Shown piece after piece: positions 54,259-62,888 of a stretch of 64,000 nt of DNA (the first letter of the stretch is position 1; each line of letters starts with the position of its first letter). Source of the stretch: Niveispirillum sp. SYP-B3756 (lineage in GTDB: Bacteria > Pseudomonadota > Alphaproteobacteria > Azospirillales > Azospirillaceae); NCBI RefSeq assembly GCF_009495745.1, contig NZ_WIDQ01000007.1, positions 186,001 through 250,000 on the forward strand, given 5' to 3'. The notes under the pieces are model-generated. The model had not been told where the DNA came from, did no database searches, and was given only the letters and a program-made list of their open reading frames with translations. A program made the position numbers and the translations under genes.

Positions 54259-54681
54259 ATGGCTGTCGAACGGACGCTGTCGATCATTAAGCCCGACGCG
54301 ACCCGCCGCAACCTCACCGGCAAGATCAATGCCCGCTTCGAGGAAAACGGTCTGCGTATCGTTGCGCAGAAGCGCGTTCAGCTGTCGAAGGCGCAGGCCG
54401 AGCAGTTCTACGACGTTCACCGCGAACGCCCCTTCTTCGGCGAGCTGGTGTCCTTCATGATCTCCGGCCCGGTGGTGGTGCAGGTTCTGGAAGGCGAAGA
54501 CGCCGTTGCCAAGAACCGTGAGATCATGGGCGCCACGAACCCGGCCAACGCTGCCCCCGGCACCATCCGCAAGGATTTCGCCGAGAGCATTGAGGCCAAT
54601 TCCGTTCACGGCTCCGACAGCCTGGACAACGCCAAGATCGAAATCGCCTATTTCTTCGCTGGCACGGAGATCGTCGGCTGA
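54259..54681 (+). CDS. ndk: Nucleoside-diphosphate kinase
   Basis: 140 aa, the full NDK fold. [15 protein letters not shown] (K11 binds the phosphates), [40 protein letters not shown], and the phospho-histidine H117 in NSVHGSD. It equalises NTP pools using ATP. AGGAG precedes the ATG. The last 22 codons, the 3' flank and the terminator are repeated 1131 bases downstream, so the present 3' end may have been supplied by an insertion that pushed the old end away. Confidence 0.97.
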   Translation: MAVERTLSIIKPDATRRNLTGKINARFEENGLRIVAQKRVQLSKAQAEQFYDVHRERPFFGELVSFMISGPVVVQVLEGEDAVAKNREIMGATNPANAAPGTIRKDFAESIEANSVHGSDSLDNAKIEIAYFFAGTEIVG

Positions 54682-54754
54682 TTTCAGCCTGACGAAAGGT
54701 GCGTTTTGGTGAAAAGCCCGCTGGGGAGCATCTCCCCGGCGGGCTTTTTGCTTT
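54616..54754 (+). repeat. Left copy of ndk 3'-end direct repeat
   Basis: Covers the ndk C-terminal codons, stop and terminator. It matches 55747-55885 at a constant offset of 1131 bases: 3 mismatches over the last 94 bases, with more divergence, mostly amino-acid-conservative, in the upstream coding part. Confidence 0.9.
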
Positions 54755-54755
54755 T
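54712..54755 (+). terminator. Rho-independent terminator of ndk
   Basis: AAAAGCCCG ... CGGGCTTTTT stem with an inner GGGGA/TCCCC stem, followed by GCTTTT. An almost identical copy lies at 55843. Confidence 0.9.
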
Positions 54756-54765
54756 GGAGGGGCAC

Positions 54766-55665
54766 ATGCGGGTATTGGTTACCGGAAGCAGCGGGCGCAT
54801 CGGCAGGGCCATCTGGTGTGCCCTTGTGCGGGCTGGGTACAGTCCTGTCGGACTGGACAGAGCACCAGCCTCTACCACAGCCTTTGTTGGGGACGTTGGC
54901 GATCCGACGCTGGTAGCACAGGCGTTGACAGGTGTGCAGGCCGTTATCCATACGGCGGCCCTTCATGCCCCCCATGTCGGGTTGGTGACCGACGAGCATT
55001 TTCGGCGCATCAATGTGGATGCAACGGTTGCGCTTGCGGAAGCGGCTCGCCAACGGGGCATAGCTCCCTTCATATTCACCAGCACCACCGCCCTTTACGG
55101 CTCCGCAGTGCCGAGCAAAGGACCGGCGCTGTGGATTGATGAGAATACGGTGCCACAACCCCGTAGTATCTATCATCACAGCAAGTTGCAGGCGGAGGAA
55201 GCCTTAACAGCAATGGCCCAAGATGGCGGGCTGACAGTCACGATACTGCGCATGTCCCGATGTTTTCCTGAAAGCGCACCGATTATGGCGGTTTATCGTT
55301 TGCATCGGGGCATTGATGCACGCGACGTGGCCAGCGCCCATGTCGCGGCTTTGCATCGAACCGGGACTGACGTCGCGCGTTACATCATATCCGGTCAGCC
55401 GATATTCGAACCTGGGGATATGGCGTCATTGGGCAGCGACGCGGCTGCTGTATTGACCCAGGCGGCCCCTGATCTCGCAGCCGCTTTTTCCCAACGCTGT
55501 TGGCGGCTGCCGCTTCGGATTGACCGTCTTTATGATCCGGCCAAGGCCATCAGCGAATTGGGCTGGACGCCCCGCTATCGGTGGGATGAAGTATTGGCAG
55601 AACTGGATCGGGCCAGCTCGGAAGTTCTTCCCCCCGGAGCAGAGGGAAATGTTACATCAGAGTAA
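54766..55665 (+). CDS. NAD(P)-dependent epimerase/dehydratase (extended SDR) in ndk islet
   Basis: 299 aa from the ATG at 54766 with GGAGGGG upstream. Extended short-chain dehydrogenase: cofactor motif T6-G-S-S-G-R-I-G13, then FVGDVGD, and the catalytic Y136-x3-K140 with the TST triplet at 105-107. Such enzymes epimerise or reduce nucleotide sugars or similar substrates; which one is unknown. Base composition differs from its neighbours: two sampled 60-base rows (55141 and 55261) together have 60 G+C of 120, well below the surrounding genes. It lies exactly between two copies of the ndk 3' end, so it was probably acquired. Confidence 0.88.
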   Translation: MRVLVTGSSGRIGRAIWCALVRAGYSPVGLDRAPASTTAFVGDVGDPTLVAQALTGVQAVIHTAALHAPHVGLVTDEHFRRINVDATVALAEAARQRGIAPFIFTSTTALYGSAVPSKGPALWIDENTVPQPRSIYHHSKLQAEEALTAMAQDGGLTVTILRMSRCFPESAPIMAVYRLHRGIDARDVASAHVAALHRTGTDVARYIISGQPIFEPGDMASLGSDAAAVLTQAAPDLAAAFSQRCWRLPLRIDRLYDPAKAISELGWTPRYRWDEVLAELDRASSEVLPPGAEGNVTSE

Positions 55666-55746
55666 CCAGGGTTATTGCTCATACCAAGATCCCGGCAACC
55701 GCTCTCCTCTGTGATACCAAGTGCCGGTTATCCCGCCTTGCTCTGT

Positions 55747-55812
55747 AACAGCCCGAACAGCGCCGAGATCGAAATCGTTTACCTCTTTTCCGGCACGGAG
55801 ATCGTCGGCTGA
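55747..55812 (+). pseudogene. Remnant of a second ndk 3' end
   Basis: In frame this reads NSPNSAEIEIVYLFSGTEIVG and stop, against [21 protein letters not shown] in the intact ndk. It has no start or upstream coding sequence. The amino-acid-conserving divergence from the intact copy shows that it comes from an ndk allele and is not a very recent tandem copy. Confidence 0.85.
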
Positions 55813-55885
55813 TTTCAGCCTGACGAAAGGTGTGTTTTGGTGAAAAGCCCGCCTGGGAGCATCTCCCCGGCGGGCTTTTTGCTTT
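55747..55885 (+). repeat. Right copy of ndk 3'-end direct repeat
   Basis: Matches 54616-54754 (ndk C-terminal codons, stop, spacer and terminator). With the left copy it brackets a roughly 1-kb segment carrying the epimerase gene. Confidence 0.9.
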
Positions 55886-55886
55886 A
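55843..55886 (+). terminator. Duplicate of the ndk terminator
   Basis: Same nested stem and T-run as at 54712, with two changes in the inner stem. It now ends the epimerase transcript; its tail overlaps the stop codon of the convergent hydrolase gene. Confidence 0.87.
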
Positions 55887-56807
55887 TGGCCAGCGGCTTC
55901 CCTGGGCAACAGCCTGCCCCAGCGCCAGGGCGGCTTCCAGCGTATGCGCATGGGGGGAGGTGCCCAGCCGGGGATCAGGAACGTGGCTGGTATAGAAACT
56001 ATGGTCGGCCCCTTCATATTCCATCACCTGGCAGGTGCGCCCCTCAGCCTGCGCATTGGCGCAGAAATGGCGGATGCTGGCGATGGGTACCTTACTGTCG
56101 GCGGTGCCATGGAAAATCAGCGTCGGGGGCAGGGCGCCCACATCCATGGCGATGGGTGAAATCCACCAGGCCAGCGGTTTCAGATAGAATGGGGCGGGCG
56201 TGGCCAGATCAACCACCGGGTTGAACAGCACCAGGGCGGCCGGCTTCTCCCCTTCATCCGCCTGCAGGGCCGTGGCCAGGGCCAGATGCCCACCGGCCGA
56301 CCCGCCCGCCAGGATCAGCCTTTTCGGATCAATGCCAAGGCTGGCGGCATGATGGCGCAGCCATTCATAGGCATCTTCCGCATCATTCAGCGATTGCAAT
56401 GCGTTGCTGCCATCCCGGCATTTCACCCGGTAATCGGCCAGGATGGCAGCGAATCCGGCCGCCACGAAGGCATCGGCCTGTTCTTGGAAAGCCGTGATCT
56501 CCCCCACCCGCCAGCTGCCGCCGAAGAAAAACAGGATAGCCGGGTGGGGGGCAGGCCCTGCATCTTCGGCCGGCTGGAAAATATGCAGCCGCAAATCCCG
56601 GTTGCCGGGATGGGCATAGGTGACACTGAAGGCGCCATCCAGACTGTCCGGCTGCGGGCGCACGCCCTCGCAACTGCCGGCCAGCACGCCGGCCACCGCC
56701 GCCTGCTGCTGTTGGGCTGTCACATTGTCTTCTGCCCGACGGCAGGCTGCCAGCCCCGTGGTGAGCAACAAAAGCCCCATAAAAGCGACAGCCCGGCTCT
56801 GCATCAT
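55884..56807 (-). CDS. Alpha/beta-hydrolase lipoprotein (esterase/BD-FAE-like)
   Basis: 307 aa. The signal peptide ends in the lipobox TGLAAC (cysteine about residue 22), so it is lipid-anchored in the envelope. The hydrolase has an oxyanion-type FFGGSWRVG (about 93-101), nucleophile elbow GGSAGG (serine about 169), a catalytic-acid region HGTADSKVP (about 233-241) and the catalytic-His segment GADHSFY (about 265-271). It resembles bacterial feruloyl/carboxylesterase or dipeptidyl-peptidase-like BD-FAE proteins. Substrate unknown. Its stop overlaps the duplicated ndk terminator on the other strand. Confidence 0.87.
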   Translation of the reverse strand: MMQSRAVAFMGLLLLTTGLAACRRAEDNVTAQQQQAAVAGVLAGSCEGVRPQPDSLDGAFSVTYAHPGNRDLRLHIFQPAEDAGPAPHPAILFFFGGSWRVGEITAFQEQADAFVAAGFAAILADYRVKCRDGSNALQSLNDAEDAYEWLRHHAASLGIDPKRLILAGGSAGGHLALATALQADEGEKPAALVLFNPVVDLATPAPFYLKPLAWWISPIAMDVGALPPTLIFHGTADSKVPIASIRHFCANAQAEGRTCQVMEYEGADHSFYTSHVPDPRLGTSPHAHTLEAALALGQAVAQGSRWP

Positions 56808-57147
56808 TGTTTCCGAATAACATCCGCCCGTATGTATTGATCTTATTAGCAGGGCAGGGGATTTTTCAGCAATGTTTCCGATCCAGCGTCACGCCATCCG
56901 GGTTGTCCGGGGGATTGGCGGCGGCGGTGGGTGATGCCCCGTAGGGGGACGCCTCACGATGATCATGGATAAGCGCGGTTCCCAATTCAACGCCTTCTGC
57001 CTTGTTGTATCAACCGGCATTAATCGGGATCTACGGTCCTGATCAATGCTCCCGTCATGCTGCCTGGCCCATGCGCGCTCAAGGCAACTGAGTATTAAGT
57101 GACTGGAAAAGAATAGAAAGTTTCGAACGGACTCTGACTCTATCCTC
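56808..57147. other. Intergenic, no supported gene
   Basis: About 340 bases upstream of the hydrolase gene. A hairpin-like GTGATGCCCC...GGGGACGCCTCAC stretch lies near 56930. The frames here, including an 86-codon one on the minus strand, have a proline-run composition typical of chance reading. Confidence 0.5.
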
Positions 57148-57232
57148 ACCGTCAGCCATGCTGCGGACCGGGGTCCAGTTCATAGGGCAAGGCGCTTGTC
57201 ATTCTGAACCCCGGCCGCAGCATGGGTGAAGG
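57148..57232. repeat. Palindromic repeat element 4 (two type-B halves)
   Basis: Left arm CCGTCAGCCATGCTGCGGACCGGGG and right arm CCCCGGCCGCAGCATGGGTGAAGG pair as inverted repeats with one extra base and a few mismatches. The linker TCCAGTTCATAGGGCAAGGCGCTT matches element 1 closely. It abuts the AT-rich tract that follows. Confidence 0.8.
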
Positions 57233-57500
57233 CGATACTGAAAATAAAAGTGTGTAAAACACTGAAATTACAAAAATTATCTAGACAATTAATAAATTAA
57301 AATTATGTAATAATATTTTTTGGTTTTCATGAGTTAAAATATTATTTTTCTTTCTTTATGAATTTTATTAAAAATTATTATGAGTTATATAAATTTAAAT
57401 ACTTAATTTCCTGTAGTTTTTCTGGATTTATTTAACAGAATCCATATTTTTCTTTATGAAAACATTCAATTAACGCATGTGTGACCTTTATAACCACGAA
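57233..57500. other. Very AT-rich tract upstream of carbonic anhydrase gene
   Basis: About 260 bases that differ sharply from the rest of the window: 57301-57420 has 16 G+C in 120 bases. It contains many A and T runs (for example TTTTTT at 57318) and no gene. It starts directly after repeat element 4 and ends before the carbonic anhydrase start, so it may act as that gene's control region or be foreign DNA. Function unknown. Confidence 0.85.
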
Positions 57501-57556
57501 CATTATGGGCCGGGGGAATTAAATCAGGTTCCCCAACAACACGCCGATGGTGTGCC

Positions 57557-58315
57557 ATGTCTCCACGTCTTGCAGTCGCTTTCACATCCTTGATGTTGAC
57601 CTTTGCCGCTCCGGCCTTTGCCGAGGGGGCGCATACCCATTGGACTTATGAAGGGGCGGAAGGCCCTGTCGCCTGGGGCAAGCTTTCGCCCGATTTCGCG
57701 GCCTGCGAAGCCGGGCAGGCGCAATCACCGATCGATATCACAGGGGCCGTGCCGGCCCAACTGGGACCGATCGGCATCAGCTATCCCAAGGAAACGGCCA
57801 GCATCGTCAATAATGGCCATACCATTCAGGCCAATATCCAGCCCGGTGCCTCCATCGACCTGGAAGGCCAGCGTTATGATCTGGTGCAGTTCCATTTCCA
57901 CCACCCAAGCGAGCATGAGGTGGCGGACAAGAAGGCACCGATGGAGCTGCATCTGGTTCACAAGAATGCCCAGACCGGCCAGTTGGCGGTGCTGGGGGTG
58001 ATGATCGTGCCGGGCCCGGAAAATACCACCCTGACCCCCGTCTGGGCCGCGATGCCGATCAAGGAAGGGAAGGCTGACAAGGAACTGGCTCTGGACCTGG
58101 CCAAGCTGGTGCCGGCCGGCCATGATTATTTCCGTTATGAAGGCTCCCTGACCACCCCGCCCTGTTCGGAGGTGGTGCATTGGGTGGTGCTGAAACAGCC
58201 CATTACCCTGTCGCAGGCGCAGATAGACAAGTTCGCCGCCTTGTTCCCGGACAACGCCCGTCCGGTACAGCCGCAAAACCGGCGGTTCGTGTTGCAGACG
58301 GCGGAAAAGAAATAA
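57557..58315 (+). CDS. Periplasmic alpha-class carbonic anhydrase
   Basis: 252 aa. The signal peptide is residues 1-22 (ending PAFAEG). Alpha-CA hallmarks: QSPIDI (56-61), zinc ligands H113, H115 and H132 in FHFHHPSEH and ELHLVH, and GSLTTPPCSEVVHW. It interconverts CO2 and bicarbonate in the periplasm. The two cysteines (C50 and the one in TPPC) can form the usual disulfide. The gene is preceded by the AT-rich tract and stands alone. A weak ribosome site precedes the ATG. Confidence 0.94.
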   Translation: MSPRLAVAFTSLMLTFAAPAFAEGAHTHWTYEGAEGPVAWGKLSPDFAACEAGQAQSPIDITGAVPAQLGPIGISYPKETASIVNNGHTIQANIQPGASIDLEGQRYDLVQFHFHHPSEHEVADKKAPMELHLVHKNAQTGQLAVLGVMIVPGPENTTLTPVWAAMPIKEGKADKELALDLAKLVPAGHDYFRYEGSLTTPPCSEVVHWVVLKQPITLSQAQIDKFAALFPDNARPVQPQNRRFVLQTAEKK

Positions 58316-58321
58316 TCGGGG

Positions 58322-58361
58322 GCGAAGGGCCGGCATCCGTCATGCGGTGCTGGCCCTTCGC
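58322..58361. terminator. Hairpin between convergent carbonic anhydrase and hsp20 genes
   Basis: GCGAAGGGCCGGCA pairs with TGCTGGCCCTTCGC (13 of 14). Only short T stretches follow on either side, so it is a probable bidirectional terminator. Confidence 0.65.
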
Positions 58362-58383
58362 CTTAACATGGCCTTGCGCCGCC

Positions 58384-58872
58384 TCAGCCCGGCTTCACCT
58401 CAATCTTCTTGACCGTCTTTTCCGGCAGGGCAGCACGGGGGATGGTGACGGTCAGCACGCCCTTGTCGAATCCAGCCTCCACCTTTTCCTCGTCCGCCAG
58501 GAAGGGTAAGGTGAAACGGCGCAGGAACGTGCCGTAGGACCGTTCGACCAGATGATATTGGGTCTTCTCGTCCTTTTCCTCCCGTTCATCCTTGCGTTCC
58601 GCCTTCAGGGTCAGCATTCCGTCGGTGATGTCCAGGCTGATATCCTTGACCTCTATGCCCGGCAGTTCGGCGGTCAGCACCAGCCCCTTGTCATTTTCCA
58701 CGACATCGACCTTGGGGGTGATGAAGCCGGTACCGGCGGTGGGCGGAACCGCCCATTCACGGGTGAAGCTGTCGAACAGCCGGTCCATCTCCCGGCGCAG
58801 GCTGGTAAATCCGTCTTCGGCGCGCTGCGCGACATCGTGGCGGCCGAACGGCATCAGGGATTTGAAATCCAT
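58384..58872 (-). CDS. Small heat-shock protein Hsp20
   Basis: 162 aa from the ATG at 58870-58872, with GAGAGG at good spacing. The alpha-crystallin domain (about residues 55-155) shows TPKVDVVENDKGLVLTAELPGIEVKDISLDI, LTLKAERK, SYGTFLRRFTLP and GVLTVTIPRA. The C-terminal lysine-rich tail (KTVKKIEVKPG) has an I-x-V motif. It acts as an ATP-independent holdase for unfolding proteins. A possible FNR/FixK-type site lies 118 bases upstream (58989). Confidence 0.95.
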   Translation of the reverse strand: MDFKSLMPFGRHDVAQRAEDGFTSLRREMDRLFDSFTREWAVPPTAGTGFITPKVDVVENDKGLVLTAELPGIEVKDISLDITDGMLTLKAERKDEREEKDEKTQYHLVERSYGTFLRRFTLPFLADEEKVEAGFDKGVLTVTIPRAALPEKTVKKIEVKPG

Positions 58873-59175
58873 GGCGGCACCTCTCGCTCTGGCAAATGGC
58901 GGAAAACCAGCCGGGCAGTGAAAAGATACCGGCACCCGGCCGATCTATCGGGACGAGAGTGATACTATGACGGGCTTTCCAGGGACGCTTTGATATGCGT
59001 CAAATCGGAAACGTTGGGGCAACGGTCAGGTCGGCCCCGCACGCACGCAGGGCAGCCGCGCTGTGCCGGTCTTCCTTTGCGTTTGCGTGAAGGCGGGGTG
59101 TGGGCTAAGACCGGTTACCGGTGTTGGGGGGCCACCCCCGGCCATTGGCATGTATGAAACATCGGTTCCTGCCCC
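58873..59175. other. Divergent intergenic region hsp20/hisZ
   Basis: About 300 bases. It contains the FNR/FixK-like dyad at 58989 and short GC-rich dyads around 59110-59150 (ACCGGTTACCGGT and GGGGGGCCACCCCC). No gene seen. Confidence 0.55.
58989..59004. promoter_or_regulatory. FNR/FixK-type site between hsp20 and hisZ
   Basis: TTTGA-TATGCG-TCAAA is a perfect 5-base dyad and matches the FNR/FixK core TTGA-N6-TCAA exactly. It lies 118 bases from hsp20 and 172 from hisZ. Low-oxygen control of hsp20 is known in some alphaproteobacteria; here it is inferred from one site. Confidence 0.42.
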
Positions 59176-60339
59176 ATGAGCGATACGCCCACCAAGGCGC
59201 TGGCCGCCAAGGCATTGCTGCCTACCGGATTGCGTGACCTGCTGCCGCCGGATGCGGAGCATGAGGCGCAGATTGTTGGCCGCCTGCTGAAGGAATTTCA
59301 TCGCCATGGTTATGAGCGGGTGAAACCGCCGCTGGTGGAATTTGAGGAGGGGCTGCTTTCCGGCTCCGCCGCAGCATTGGCCAACCAGACGTTCCGCATC
59401 ATGGACCCGGTCTCCCAGCGCATGATGGGTGTCCGGTCGGACATGACGCCCCAGGTGGCGCGCATCGCCGCCACCCGGCTGCGCAAGGCTGCCCGGCCGC
59501 TGCGCCTGTCCTATGCCGGCCAGGTGCTGCGCGTGAAGGGCAGCAGCCTGCGCCAGGAACGCCAGTTCGGCCAGGTCGGCGTGGAACTGATCGGCCCCGA
59601 CCGGGCCGAGGCAGATGCCGAAATCGTCCTGCTGGCCGCCTCGGCCCTGGCTGCCGTGGGCGCCAAGGGCGTTTCCATTGATCTGACCGTGCCCACCCTG
59701 GTGCCGGCCGTGGCCCAGGCCCTGAACCTGACCGGTGATGATTATGACCGCCTGCGCGCGGCCCTGGATCACCGGGATGCCAAGGCGCTGGCGGAGGCTG
59801 CCGGCCCCCATGCGGACCTGTTCAGCGCCATTCTGGGCGCCAGCGGCCCGGCCCCGGCGGCCGTCGAACGGCTGGCCGCCATCGAGCTGCCGCCGGTGGC
59901 AGAGGCCGCCCGCCAGCGCCTGACCGAGGTGGTGGCGCTGATCGGCAAGGCGGCACCACATCTGGCCGTGACCATCGATCCGGTGGAAATGCGCGGCTTT
60001 GAATATCAAACCGGTGTCAGCTTCACCCTGTTCGCGCGCGGTGTGCGCGGCGAGGTGGGGCGTGGCGGGCGTTACCGCACCGGCGGTGACAACCCCGTGG
60101 GGGAACCTGCCACCGGCCTTACCATCTTCACCGACACGGTGTTGCGTGCCATCCCCGGCCCCCAGCCGGTGCGTCGCGTGCTGTTGCCGCTGGGCACGGA
60201 TTATGCCGAGGCGTCGGCCCTGCGCGCCCAGGGCTGGCACACGGTTGCCGCCATGGATGCCAGCGATGATCTGACGGCGGAGGCGAAGCGGCTGGGCTGC
60301 TCCCACCTGCTGCGCCAGGGCGTGCCGGAAGCGTTATAA
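59176..60339 (+). CDS. hisZ: ATP phosphoribosyltransferase regulatory subunit HisZ
   Basis: 387 aa class II HisRS-like paralogue. LPTGLRDLLPPDAEHEAQIVGRLLKEFHRHGYERVKPPLVEFEE, RSDMTPQVARIAATRL, and the later GVSFTLFARGVRGEVGRGGRYR match HisZ. HisZ pairs with the short form of HisG to give the first enzyme of histidine synthesis. The anticodon-binding domain of true HisRS is absent. Its stop lies 78 bases before purA, a conserved neighbour pair in alphaproteobacteria. Only a weak ribosome site precedes the ATG. Confidence 0.92.
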   Translation: MSDTPTKALAAKALLPTGLRDLLPPDAEHEAQIVGRLLKEFHRHGYERVKPPLVEFEEGLLSGSAAALANQTFRIMDPVSQRMMGVRSDMTPQVARIAATRLRKAARPLRLSYAGQVLRVKGSSLRQERQFGQVGVELIGPDRAEADAEIVLLAASALAAVGAKGVSIDLTVPTLVPAVAQALNLTGDDYDRLRAALDHRDAKALAEAAGPHADLFSAILGASGPAPAAVERLAAIELPPVAEAARQRLTEVVALIGKAAPHLAVTIDPVEMRGFEYQTGVSFTLFARGVRGEVGRGGRYRTGGDNPVGEPATGLTIFTDTVLRAIPGPQPVRRVLLPLGTDYAEASALRAQGWHTVAAMDASDDLTAEAKRLGCSHLLRQGVPEAL

Positions 60340-60416
60340 CCTGATTTAATGTCCATGGAGCGGTCCCCTCCCAGGTGCGAGGGGGCTGTTCCCTTGCGAA
60401 AAGAGCGGAGAGAATC

Positions 60417-61709
<1,293 letters not shown>

Positions 61710-61713
61710 TACC

Positions 61714-61745
61714 AAGCCGCCCAAAGGTTGACCTTTAGGCGGCTT
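61714..61745 (+). terminator. Hairpin terminator of purA
   Basis: AAGCCGCC / GGCGGCTT with inner AAAGGT / ACCTTT forms an almost continuous stem only 4 bases past the purA stop. The T tract after it is short (GGCTTTG). Confidence 0.7.
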
Positions 61746-61826
61746 TGAAGCCGGCGACCGCCGCTCAGCACCTCGTGCCCGCGTGAGCCAAGGGCGCGGA
61801 TGCGCCCGCCCGGCGCCCGAGGAAAC

Positions 61827-61863
61827 GCAAAATCTCCCTTGATCGGTCACGATCAAGGGAGAT
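61827..61863 (-). terminator. Rho-independent terminator of the response-regulator gene
   Basis: Perfect 14-bp stem ATCTCCCTTGATCG / CGATCAAGGGAGAT (loop GTCA), then TTTTGCG on the minus strand, 5 bases past the gene's stop. Confidence 0.88.
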
Positions 61864-61868
61864 GGGTG

Positions 61869-62888
61869 TTACTGCACCTCTTTTTCGACCGTGGCCCCGG
61901 TCGGCACAGGCGTTGCCACAGCGGCCGGGGCGGCCTTGGCCTGGGTGATTTCCGCCAGACGGTTGCGATAGCTGGTCACCGCCCCCCGCACTTCCTGTTC
62001 CACCACGGCAATGTTGGACCGGCGGGAGGTGGCGGCGGCGATACCGATAGCGGCGGCCAGCAGAGCCGGCATCCCGCCGGCCGGCTTGTCCGGTGCCGCC
62101 TTGAAGGCCTCCAGCGTGGCGCGGATGGTGGTGGCGTAGGTTTCCAGCGTCGGCCGCAGGTCCGAATCCGGCCGCAGCCGCCGCATCAGATCATCCAGCA
62201 CCGGGCCGATGCGCAGCAGGTGGTCGGCCGCCATCTTGTCGCCGCCGGCACCGGCGCCCGGTGCGGCGAATTCAGCCAGGAAAGCCAGCTGGAAACCGCC
62301 GCGCACCACCTTCTGTACATTGATGGCCTCCAGCGCGTCGGCCACAGCATCATTGATGCGGGCCTTGTCGAACAGGCCCGTTACTTTCAGGCGCAGGCTG
62401 TTGGGCACGTTGAACAGGGGGATCTGCAGCCCTTCCCGCGGCTGGCGTCGCCGGTCCGGGCCGATATAATCGGCCGTGACGACAAAGCCCTTGCGCCCGT
62501 CGATCAGGTTGGTCAGCCGGTCTTGCACCTGCTTGGCGCTGAACGGCTTCACCATCAGATCATCGGCCCCCGACGCGGTGAAGCGCATCATCAGCGGCTG
62601 GGTGGGCTGCCAGGTCATGGCGATGATGCAGAGGAAGGGATTATGCGGCTGCTGCGCATGGCGCAGATTCTGCACAAAGCGCAGCCCCTCCGGCTCTGCC
62701 GCGTCGGCATCGATGAACAGCAGGTCCGGTGGGCTGGCCAGCAGCGCTGCCGGCACATCGGTGGTGTTGGGCAAATCGGTGATCTTGTCGATACCCAACC
62801 GGGACAGAATACCCCGCAGCAGACGGCGCGTATTGCTGTCCTTGTCGACGATCATCACCTGGATGGGACGGAAATCAATATCAGGCAT
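61869..62888 (-). CDS. Response regulator with unknown C-terminal helical domain, overlapping glgX
   Basis: 339 aa from the ATG at 62886-62888. The receiver domain (residues 9-130) is complete: acidic D15 and D17, phospho-acceptor D60 in LLFIDAD, T92 and K114-P-F. After a GPDRRRQPREGLQIP linker (about 143-157) comes a helical domain with no recognised DNA-binding or enzymatic motif. Residues about 275-300 form an Ala-rich hydrophobic stretch. The start overlaps the glgX stop by 8 bases, so the two are translationally coupled. No kinase is nearby. A signalling role with glycogen metabolism is possible but unproven. Confidence 0.85.
   Translation of the reverse strand: MPDIDFRPIQVMIVDKDSNTRRLLRGILSRLGIDKITDLPNTTDVPAALLASPPDLLFIDADAAEPEGLRFVQNLRHAQQPHNPFLCIIAMTWQPTQPLMMRFTASGADDLMVKPFSAKQVQDRLTNLIDGRKGFVVTADYIGPDRRRQPREGLQIPLFNVPNSLRLKVTGLFDKARINDAVADALEAINVQKVVRGGFQLAFLAEFAAPGAGAGGDKMAADHLLRIGPVLDDLMRRLRPDSDLRPTLETYATTIRATLEAFKAAPDKPAGGMPALLAAAIGIAAATSRRSNIAVVEQEVRGAVTSYRNRLAEITQAKAAPAAVATPVPTGATVEKEVQ

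Noticed and set aside
54706-54765. Upstream ATG for the epimerase gene at 54706
   Set aside because: It would place the first 20 codons inside the ndk terminator; the ATG at 54766 has a strong ribosome site and starts exactly at the cofactor-binding strand.
56889-57149. 86-codon minus-strand frame upstream of the hydrolase gene
   Set aside because: Proline-run and mixed composition, no ribosome site, overlaps repeat element 4, no recognisable fold.
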